DNA of 64,000 nt from Agelas oroides (Eukaryota; Porifera; Demospongiae; Agelasida; Agelasidae), in contig OX422205.1 in the NCBI GenBank assembly GCA_949130485.1, positions 2,834,415 to 2,898,414 on the forward strand, written 5' to 3'. The first letter of the stretch is position 1, and each line of letters opens with the position of its first letter. The notes beneath the pieces were generated by a model that saw only the letters and a program-made list of their open reading frames with translations, had not been told where the DNA came from and did not search any database. Positions 53,552-62,471 of the stretch are shown piece after piece. Both the position numbers and the translations under genes were made by a program.

Positions 53552-55152
53552 TGTCACAGGACTAGTATTTTGTATCCCCCGAAATATTGTATCCCCATGC
53601 AAAATATCCTAGGATATACTGCATCCCCCTAGGATATTTGGTATCCCCCACACACTCAGTATATTATGTATCCCCATGCAAAATGTCCTAGTATTTTTTG
53701 TACCCCTTCTATGTTAATGATTACTATATTGAATGTTACACTGTTTCCATGTGGCATTGTTGATTACCATGTTTAAAGACTGAAGAATGTGAAAAATATC
53801 AAACAAGCTTAAGTGCATATCTACTTACAAGTGTATTAACAGCATGTCTACTTAGTACAAGTACAATAACAGCATCTCTACTTAGCACAAGTACAATGTC
53901 TACTTAGCACAAGTAGAACAAAACCAATCACTATCTGGGGCTCTTTTAATGTGTGCACACTGAAAATGAAACCATGTATCACAACCATCACATTGAATCA
54001 TCTCATCTAGAGAGTCTGGTCTACCGCAGTGGCAGTACACAGGAATGAGAATGTTTGCAAGCATACTTCGCTTGACTTTCTTTTTTGTCTGTGGAAAAGG
54101 AGAGAGGACTTTCATCTGGAAACACTTCACGAGGTGGCTTCGCATCTTTGTCTGGTCAATTGAAACCTCCTCAATGTCGTTTCCAGCAGTGATGTGAAGT
54201 GCAGTTGCGATCACGAACAGGCCACAATCACATTCCCCACGCTGTTGCTGGACTGGCACTGACGATATGAGGAGGCCATTGCTTCCATGTGGCATTGTTG
54301 CCCCATAAACCTGGAGTAGTTGCTGCTCCACAGATGTGGTGAGGGGAAGTGAGGAGAGACTGTCGTATATGCTAACGTCATTCTCATGGAAGCTGGACAG
54401 AATCCAGTGATGTCGTTCACTCACAAACAAGTATCTGCAAAGCTGAAGAAGTCAAACTGGTGTATAGTTAGCCATGTATGTGGGCAGTAGCTATGTGGAC
54501 TTAGACAGTAATATTTAGAGCAGAATTATCGTGTACGATTGACTAGTTATATGTACTCAATTACAGTTTGTGACAAACCTTCAGGCACAAAGCCACCAGA
54601 AAAGGTAATAGGAGTGAGCCCACCAGCAGTTTGGTACCTCAAAGATGACTGAAGGCCTTGCATGTGTGGGAACTGAGCAGATAGAAGTTTACTCGCTGCA
54701 TCCATGTGCTTGTCTGTCAGCATGCCATTAGGACTTTCTAGGACAGCTTTATCTCTCATTGTGAGGATCAACTCGGCCACCCAAGGTTGCTCAGAGGTCT
54801 GTGTGTGAAAAGTCGCAGGTCGTACAAGTCAGAGAGAATACTTCTTTGGCAACTAACATGCATTACCAACACGACATGTATACATGCATCAAAACCTACC
54901 TTTGCTCTTTTTTTTGGAGGAAGTGGATTTCCTGACCAACCAGTTCTCTTTCCACGGCACAGCAAGCTCACTCTGATTGGCTAGCTTCTTCGTTTGTTCA
55001 ATTTAGTCCGTACCGCAACGGGATACAAAATTTCCTAGGGGATACATTTGGGGGTACCGTATATCCTGAGGATATTTCGTGCGGGTACGTAATATCCTAG
55101 GATATTATGTACGGGGATACAAAAAACCGGGGATGCCAAATATCCTATGACA
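53552..55152 (-). mobile_element. Ginger-like non-autonomous element, 1.6 kb, ULP1-PHD cargo
   Basis: Ends TGTCACAGGA and complement-like TCCTATGACA, flanked by CCGG (53548-53551) on the left and CCTG (55153-55156) on the right, i.e. a CCGG duplication with one change. The subterminal regions carry repeated GTATCCCC and ATATCCTAGGATAT motifs. No integrase is found. The single minus-strand gene encodes the ULP1-PHD region. Units such as 'gtgccgggacggttcgac' show the empty site. It is related to the 39874-42979 element by ends, target and protein, but its subterminal DNA is quite different. Confidence 0.88.
53900..54971 (-). CDS. ULP1-like protease with C-terminal PHD finger
   Basis: Three minus-strand exons: 54971-54900 (ATG; MSLLCRGKRTGW then basic PPKKRAK), 54798-about 54565/54579, and 54434-53900. 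The protease shows RHHWILSS (His), YDSLSSL (Asp) and VPVQQQRGECDCGLF (Gln, Cys), the full C48 catalytic set. A basic linker leads to a PHD finger (VYCHCGRPDSLDEMIQCDGC, then WFHFQC and WFCSTC) with all Cys4-His-Cys3 ligands. Exon 1-2 phase is clean. For exon 2-3, donor ACT|GTAATT (54565) with acceptor CAG before CTTTGC keeps frame, whereas the donor matching the related element would be one base off, so that splice is uncertain. Likely role: desumoylase-like or chromatin-reading accessory protein of a Ginger transposon, here separated from its integrase. Confidence 0.8.
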
Positions 55153-55156
55153 CCTG

Positions 55157-55266
55157 GACTGTTCTACAGAGCCATTTTAACCACTGTGGAAGTCCAGTGA
55201 AGCTCGTGCAAGCCTGTTTAAATGCCAGGGAAGATGAGGATCCTCTAGTGTTAAGTTCCTGTGAAG
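55157..55266 (+). repeat. 72-bp minisatellite, short block 6
   Basis: About 1.5 units resume after the Ginger-like element and stop at CTGTGAAG, which reappears at 62472-62479 where the array resumes. Confidence 0.85.
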
Positions 55267-55537
55267 CCATATGCTGTAACATTTGCGATATATGCGCTAG
55301 CTCACCGTATCCGCTGTCAGGCTCACGGTCAGGAATTTTTTATAATAGCGTTCTCGTCGTCTCTATTTGCTGCTAGAACAAGAAACTTCAAGCTTCGGGC
55401 TGCCAGCCCTGAAATTGACGGTCGTAACCTTCGCGCGCGTCAGTGAGATACTAATACGCTCGTATCCAGTGCCGACCACACCTAGTTGGATGATCTGGGT
55501 GTTGCCTGAGCGCTACACAAGGCGACGGGATGTTGCC

Positions 55538-55847
55538 AGACTGTGAAAGGTGGTAATAAGTAACATCACATACTACCCAGGAAGAGGTATCAGACTACAA
55601 GAAGGACATTGCCACTCTCTATGAAGAACTTATCGCTAAAAGCCTAGCTGATGACGATGAACTATTTGTCACACATTCCGCTCTCAAAAAGCAGACTGTG
55701 AAAGGTGGTAATAAGTAACATCACATACTATCCAGGAAGAGGTATCAGACTACAAGAAGGACATTGCCACTCTCTATGAAGAACTTATCGCTAAAAACCT
55801 AGCTGATGACGATGAACTATTTGTCACACATTCCGCTCTCAAAAAGC
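55538..55847 (+). repeat. 155-bp tandem duplication in gag 5' region
   Basis: 55538-55692 and 55693-55847 are almost identical (agactgtgaaaggtgg to ctctcaaaaagc). 155 is not a multiple of three, so only the second copy is in frame with the BEL/Pao gag. Confidence 0.92.
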
Positions 55848-58800
55848 AACTGTCTTCCACCTCTTATAAGATTAAGTCTCTACTTGTGGTTCCCCCTCTG
55901 GACACACCCACTCCTGCTACCACTGATGGCACAGGAGTTAAACTCCCAAAACTCGATGTACCCACATTCGACGGAAACATCATCCACTGGAAGCAGTTCT
56001 GGGATCAATTCACTGTGGCTGTACACAGCAAGACTAGCCTGTCTAACGCAGAGAAGACCGTCTACCTGCAACATGCCATTAAAGATGGATCTGCTAGGAA
56101 TGCAATTGAGGGATTGTCACGCTCTGGTGACAACTATGAGGAAGCTGTTGAATGCCTCAAGTCCCGCTATGACAGGCCGCGCCTTATTCAACATACTCAT
56201 GTCCAACTAATAGTCGACACTCCACCCCTGAAGGAAGGAAGTGGCAGGGAACTCCGGCGTTTGCATGACAATGTTCAACAACATGTTCGTGCCCTTAAGA
56301 CTCTGGGATGTGACCTACCTGGAAAATTCCTCACCTCATTGATTGAACTAAAGCTTGATGTTGACACTCTAATTGAATGGCAGAAACACAGCCAAGCCGA
56401 AACAGATGTCCCTCACTATCAAGATCTTCTTGACTTCATTGACTTGCGAGCCCAGGCATCAGAAGCCTCATGCGCTGCTCCTAAGAAGCAAATGCAACCG
56501 TCTAGGAAGCCACACAGTGGAGTGACCTCCTATGCAACCAGCTCAGATGTTGACAACAGCTGTGTAGTCTGTAAGACCAAAAAACACCCTCTATACATCT
56601 GCACCAAGTTCAAAGCCATGTCTCCTGAGGACAAGATGCAAGTGGTGAAGGTCCATCATTTGTGTGCTAACTGTCTCGGTGGCGGACACTTCAAGAATCA
56701 GTGCAAGTCTCTGCACATGTCAAGGTGTGCCAGAAGTCTCACCACACCCTACTACACTACGAAATGCCGAACAAGGCCTCACCTAGGTCTCAAGACCGAG
56801 CTACTGCTCAAGCAGACACCCCTGTGGGATCTCATGCTGTTACAAGGTTAAAGTCTGATGTGCTGCTGATGACCTGTCGTGTACTGATTACCGCTCCTGA
56901 TGGCTCGACTGTTGAAGCCAGAGCATTGCTGGATAACGCGTCATCAGCATCTTTCATTTCTGAACGATTGGTACACAGTCTCTCTCTACCTCGCACAAAT
57001 CAATCAATCCATGTGTCTGGGATAGGTGGAATATCTCACAAACCCCCCATACAGTCTGTCACTCGCTTCCAACTCTCATCTCTCCAGCCCTCTGGAAGAA
57101 AGATCGACATCACTGCGGTTGTGGTACCGAAGGTCACCTGTGACCTACCGTTGAAGCCTGTTACTTTTGAAATCAGCTGGACCTCTCAGATCTACCCTTG
57201 GCCGATCCTGGATTTGGTCAACCCGGCCGAATTGACATACTGCTTGGCGCTGACATTTTCGTTGAGGTACTACGTCAGGGCCGGCGGAATGGTCCTACTG
57301 ACCTCCTCTAATGATATCCTCAGGAAGTTCTGGGAGATTGAAGAATCACCTTCTGACCAAGCTTCCCTATCCGTTGAGGAACGTGCAGTTGTTCGTCACT
57401 TTGAGTCTAACCACTCACGCTCTGAGGAAGGACGCTTCATAGTCCCTCTGCCGAAAGATCCTAATGCAAGACCCATTGGTGAGTCAAGATCACAAGCTGT
57501 GAAGAGATTTCTCTCTCTGGAGCGCTCTCTGAACCAGAAGGGTTGCTTCCAGGAATTCAACACAGTCATGCAAGAGTATCTCGACTTGAAGCATGCTGAG
57601 GCCATTCCCATGCCAGATCTGGAGAAGCCACCTGAGCTAACCTTCTATCTACCCATGCATGCCGTACACAAGGCATCAAGTACCACAACAAAGATCAGAG
57701 CAGTCTTTGTTGCATCTGCCAAGTCTTCTACGGGAGTCTCTCTCAACAACACACTCCTTGTTGGTCCGACCATACATCCTCCTTTAGTTGATGTTCTGTT
57801 ACGTTTCCGATTGTACCCTGTCGCACTCACAGCTGACGTCTCTAAGATGTATCGAGCGAGAGCTGACAGATGATGACAAGGACCTACACAGGTTCGTGTG
57901 GAGATCTCACCCAAATGATCTTCTGAAGGACTACAGAATGACACGGGTAACATTTGGAGTATCTGCTTCATCATTCGCTGCCAACATGGCTGTTAAACAG
58001 AACGCCATTGACTACTCTCATGAGTTTCCATTGGCTGCAGAAGTCGTTCACAAATCATTCTACGTTGATGACTGCTTGACTGGCACTACTGACTCCAAAT
58101 CTGCCCTACTGCTTCAACAGCAGCTCACTGAGTTGTTCTCTCGTGGTGGATTTGTGCTCAGAAAATGGAATTCTAATGACCCCTCAGTTCTGGAGAATAT
58201 TCCTGAAGACCTCAGAGATTCTTGTGAAGTACATACCTTCTCTGAAGCCAACAAGTACTCGAAGACACTTGGTGTTGAGTGGAATGTTGCCACTGACCAG
58301 TTTCGGCTCAACATCTCCAAGCCTCCCTCTGTCAACAAGATGACTAAGAGGAATGTTGTCTCTGATGTTGCCAAGGTGTTTGACGCCCTTGGTCTGTTCT
58401 CTCCAGCCACAGTCAAGATGAAGATCCTTCTCCAACGTCTCTGGGAGATAAAGCTCGACTGGGATGATCCAGTACCTGACAACCTCTTAGAAGTGTGGTC
58501 TCAATGGAGAATGGAACTACCCTCTCTGTCTACCATTCACATCCCTCGGTGTTACTCGTCCATCGGATTCTCTGTCTTGTCCACGCAACTAGCGACGCCT
58601 CTGAGGAAGCATACGCTGGAGTGGTCTATTTATGTGAACTCAACAGGGAAGGTACATACTGCAATTGTCATGTCCAAGACATGTTTTGTAAGACCGTCCC
58701 GGTCTTGGCCGGCGGTTATGTCTATGCCAGCTTCTTTGGTAATAATCGTGTCATCCATTTATCACTCTCTTGTCTCACTCATTTAATTTTTCTGTACTGT

Positions 58801-58860
58801 TCGCGTAATTAGAAGTGAGTTAATAAAATTTGAGTAAGGTGACTAATCTCCTGAGTCCTG
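55735..58860 (+). mobile_element. BEL/Pao LTR retrotransposon relic
   Basis: Gag from about 55735 (EEVSDYKKDIATLYEELI; then LPKLDVPTFDGN and FWDQF) with two CCHC knuckles (CVVCKTKKHPLYIC, CANCLGGGHFKNQC). Protease-like segment with ALLDNASSASF near 56930, where the usual D-S/T-G reads D-N-A. Then a GRIDILLGADIF segment in another frame, RT with TADVSKMYRA and YVDD (58059-58073), and an RNase H start (SDASEEAYAGVVY, near 58590). Frameshifts lie near 56720, 57200-57290 and 57858. No integrase is found. Sequence from about 58687 (TGTAAGACCGTCCCGGTC onward, AATAAA near 58822) may be a 3' LTR, but I found no matching 5' LTR. The element is inactive. Confidence 0.85.
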
Positions 58861-58879
58861 GTATCTAGAGCTGGCTCAC

Positions 58880-59890
58880 TCAGTAGCAGTGAATGATGGA
58901 GGGTAGTAGTGAAAGATGAAGTGTAGTAGTGAATGCTGAAGGGTAGTAGAGAATGATGAAGGGTAGTAAGGAATGATGAAGGGTAGTAGTGAAAGATGAA
59001 GTGTAGTAGTGAATGATGAAGTGTAGTGGTGAATGATGAAGGGTAGTAGTGAATGATGAAGTGCAGTAGTGATAGATGAAGGGTAGCAGTGAATGATGAA
59101 GTGTAGCAGTGAATGATGAAGGGTAGCAGTGAATGATGAAGGGTAGTAGTAAATGATGAATGGTAGTAGTGAATGATGAAAGGTAGCAGTGATTGCTGAT
59201 GTGTAGTAGTGAAAGATGAAGGGTAGTAATGAATGATGTAGTGTAGTAGTGAATGCTAAGGTGTGGTACTGAATGATGAAGGGTAGCAGTGAAAAATGAA
59301 GGGTAGTAGGAAATGCAGAAATGTACTAATTAGTGATGAAGGGCAGTAGTGTATGATGGAGGGTAGTAGTGAATGCTGAAGGGTAGTAGTGAATGATGAA
59401 GGGTTGTAGTGAATGATGAAGGATAGTAGTGAATGATGAATGGTAGTAGTGAATGCTGAAGTGTAGTAGTGAATGATGGGGGGTAGTAGTGACTGAGGAA
59501 GGGTAGTAGTGAATGATGAAGTGTAGTAGTGAATGATGAAGGGTAGTAGTGAATGCTGAAGGGTAGTAGTGAATGATGGAGTGTAATAGTGAGTGATGAA
59601 GGGTTGTAGTGAATGATGAAGGGTAGTAGTTAATGATAAAGGGTAGTAGTGAATGGTGAAAGGTAGTAGTGAATGTGATGAAGGTTAGTAGTGAATGATG
59701 AAGTGTAGTAGTGAATGATGAAAGGTAGAAGTGAATGATGGAGGATATAGTAGTGAATGATGAAAGGTAGAAGTGAATGATGGAGGATAGAAGAGGATGA
59801 TGTAGGGTAGTATGAATTATGAAGGGTACAAGTTAATGGTGAAGGGTAGTAGTGAATTCTGAAGGGTAGTAGTGAATGATGAGGGTAGTT
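58880..59890 (+). repeat. 20-bp minisatellite, about 50 units
   Basis: Unit 'gggtagtagtgaatgatgaa', with variants gtgtag, ggtagcagt and gatgga. No coding interpretation. Confidence 0.95.
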
Positions 59891-60154
59891 AATAGATATT
59901 AACTTAAAGTTTGTAATACACAGTTTTATACTTAAACTGAAAACGCTTGGGAAAGTGAAAAAGGAGGAGCTGGTGGGGAAGAGAACGCTGCAAAGAATCG
60001 AAGAAAGAATACAGACCTGCCCAGCACATCGAGTGCACAAAAAAGGTATGTCACAATCCTATCTAAATTATTATACCCATGCCCTCGCTGTAATAGCTTA
60101 ATGCTAACTCACAAATAGAGTGCAAGACATTATTTGTTTTACTAATTAAGTCAC

Positions 60155-60200
60155 TAGTCTCGCGTGGCCACACCCAATGGGGTGTGGCCACACGAGACTA
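60155..60200. mobile_element. 46-bp hairpin MITE
   Basis: Near-perfect palindrome (TAGTCTCGCGTGGCCACACC and complement) flanked by a 9-bp direct repeat with one mismatch (ttaagtcac at 60146-60154, gtaagtcac at 60201-60209). It resembles a minimal TAGYCT-ended element. Confidence 0.8.
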
Positions 60201-60234
60201 GTAAGTCACAAGCACAATTATTACTTTTATGCAG

Positions 60235-60710
60235 GTATTTCCGGAAGCAGGTAGTCATCATGAAACACCACCCATATTGTTCCCCTCTGCGAAAGTACTG
60301 GTCCCCTAAAAAGGGATCACCTGGCCGGAAATTGACTTTCACCTCCCCTCAGAAGGCAACCCGTTCCCCCACAAGTTCACCAACATGCAATTCCATCTCC
60401 CAACAAGTTACCCAACATGCAGGGAGATCCCCTCAAAAGGGAACCCTCTCTCCAAACAAGTTTACCAACATGCAGGAAACTCTGAAAGAGCTAAACAGTT
60501 GTCATGAAGGAAGGTATAATAAAATTGATGTTACAAAACTAAAAACAATCACTAGACTCTAAAAGTTTGTTCTAATTTTCTTTACCAGAAACATAAAGAA
60601 AAGGAAATGTTCTGTTGATGAAACACCCTGCTCACCCCTGAAGGTGGTTAAATGCACTACGCACAAGTCCATCAAGAAGCATCAACAAATGAAGAAGAAG
60701 AAAAAGACAG
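60235..60710 (+). CDS. Candidate two-exon basic Ser-Pro-rich protein
   Basis: Exon 60235-60513 (acceptor tgcag, donor GTATAA) and exon 60589-60710 (acceptor accag, donor GTGTGT) join in frame through an AG|A codon. The first ATG is at 60264. The product is basic and full of SP/TP motifs followed by Lys or Arg (SPLRKYWSPKKGSPGRK, SPQK, SPNK, TPCSPLK) and ends in a KKKKK run. Such SPKK-type motifs occur in DNA-binding and CDK-phosphorylated nuclear proteins. A further upstream exon ending at 60045 (donor GTATGT) fits only in one of two possible frames, and no downstream exon is certain. Identity unknown; it could be host or transposon-derived. Confidence 0.42.
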
Positions 60711-60942
60711 GTGTGTTTTATGTATGTACCAGCATTGGTATAGTCATTGGTATCCAACTAATTGGTCCATACCTCCTGTTGTGTTAATAATGTTTCAAAT
60801 TACGGTTGTTTCTGTGGAGTGTGCAACAGGAGGTACAATGGAAAGGGCTCATGGATTGGACTTTAGAAAATTCATTTGATATAACACGGCCACTTGCATG
60901 CCTCTCAAGCAAACTAGATTTTCCACCACCGGTACTCGATTC

Positions 60943-61020
60943 TAGTCTGAACCCCAGACCCTTCTGGTTGCATGAGGAAGGGTTGGTCGCGTGGCCAGGA
61001 AGGGTCTGGGGTCCAGACTA
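60943..61020. mobile_element. 78-bp MITE with 9-bp direct repeat
   Basis: Terminal inverted repeats TAGTCTGAACCCCAGACC and near-complement, flanked by actcgattc (60934-60942) and gctcgattc (61021-61029), one mismatch. Internal palindromic segment. Confidence 0.8.
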
Positions 61021-61029
61021 GCTCGATTC

Positions 61030-61434
61030 TATGACTAGTATACGTGCACTACTGGCCTCTGATTAGCCTTTCTTGCCAATGTAGAGCATGGGAGAGCTCT
61101 CGAACATGCACTCAACAGCGCGAGTTTGCATTACCACACCTACTGGAAGTACCAGAAGCCTCCCAAATACTCCATATTCTGGTGTTCAAGTTAGACGGGC
61201 TCCACTGTATTTCTCGACCTGATGACTTTCATTTATGTCATGATAAAACTGCAATCCAAGCTATATGTACGTGTCTGCATGGTGATTGGAAAGGTCAGTT
61301 TGTGATATAGCTACACAAACATGAAGGTGTAATTGTATTTACAAAAAGCAAGCCGAATCACTATAGCCTAGCTGGCTTTGTGAGGAATTACACAGAGTTT
61401 AGTGAAACACAAAAGACATCAGCAAGCGCCCACT
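61030..61434. other. No gene called
   Basis: A plus-strand frame of 88 codons (61044-61310) has no recognised domain. No repeat of note. Confidence 0.35.
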
Positions 61435-62171
61435 CCCCTCAACTGAGTAGCTACTCCGTCAGGAAATTTGGCCTCTAGATCTTTCAGGAGAAATAAACAG
61501 GCATGCTCCATGCACTCTACCTGAGTTGCGTGTAGCTACTCTGTCAGGAATTTTGGCCTCTGTCAGGAAAATGAAACAGGCACGCTCCATGCACTCCACC
61601 TCAGTTGCGTGTAGTTACTCTGTCAGGAATTTTGGCCTCTGTCAGGAAAAAGAAACAGGCACACTCCATGCACTCCACCTGAGTTGCGTGTAGTTACTCT
61701 GTCAGGAATTTTGGCCTCTGTCAGGAAAAAGAAACAGGCATGCTCCATGCACTCCACCTGAGTTGCGTGTAGTTACTCTGTCAGGAATTTTGGCTTCTGT
61801 TAGGAAAAATAAACAGGCATGCCCCATGCACTCCACCTGAGTTGCGTGTAGTTACTCTGTCAGGAATTTTGGCTTCTGTCAGGAAAAAGAAACAGGCATG
61901 CCCCATGCACTCCACCTGAGTTGCGTGTAGTTACTCTGTCAGGAATTTTGGCCTCTGTCAGGAAAAAGAAACAGGCACGCTCCATACACTCCACCTCAGT
62001 TGCGTGTAGTTACTCTGTCAGGATAAATAAACAGGCACGCTCCATGCACTCCACCTGAGTTGCGTGTAGTTAGCTACTCTGTCAGGAATTTTGGCTTCTG
62101 TCAGGAAAAAGAAACAGGCATGCCCCATGCACTCCACCTGAGTTGCGTGTAGTTACTCTGTCAGGAATTTT
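61435..62171 (+). repeat. 79-bp minisatellite, about nine units
   Basis: Unit contains 'gagttgcgtgtagttactct', 'gtcaggaattttggcctctg', 'tcaggaaaaagaaacaggca' and 'tgctccatgcactccacct'. Some units lack one gtcagg segment. Confidence 0.93.
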
Positions 62172-62471
62172 CACCTGAACAGCATTATCAATAATCCAGC
62201 TTGTAGGATCCATGCGCAAACTATGCGGTCCAGCTTCAAAATATTATGTTGACTGGCATTTTGCATGTACCCTTCAGCAACAAGCCCAAATGAAACTCTG
62301 AGCATTAGCTACACCATTGAAGTGCAGTTACACATTTTAAGTTAGACTGCACTTTCAATGGTGCAGAATAGAATCTAAGTACTGAATTTTTACTGTGGTA
62401 CTAATTCTATGACGAAATTCTCTACATGAAGTCCCCCAGCATCCCACGTGATTGCAAATGTCACATACTAT
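62172..62471. other. Spacer with a short hairpin
   Basis: A 52-nt hairpin (arms 62312-62328 and 62346-62363, one bulge) lies in otherwise unremarkable sequence. It is short for an animal pre-miRNA. Confidence 0.4.

Larger units (their letters stand above)
55267..62471. other. 7.2-kb block interrupting the minisatellite
   Basis: The block is flanked by a perfect direct repeat CTGTGAAG (55259-55266 and 62472-62479) and lies between minisatellite blocks that would join seamlessly at that motif. Its ends show a weak inverted similarity (left TGTAACATTTGCGAT, right complement TGTGACATTTGCAAT). It contains the BEL/Pao relic, two other minisatellites and a candidate gene. It may be one composite insertion or may have grown by several events. 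Confidence 0.45.

Noticed and set aside
55269..55535. 5' LTR of the BEL/Pao relic
   Set aside because: I could not match it to the putative 3' LTR near 58687-58860, and no primer-binding site is convincing.
62312..62363. microRNA precursor
   Set aside because: The hairpin is only about 52 nt with 17-bp arms and lies in repeat-rich sequence; no further support.
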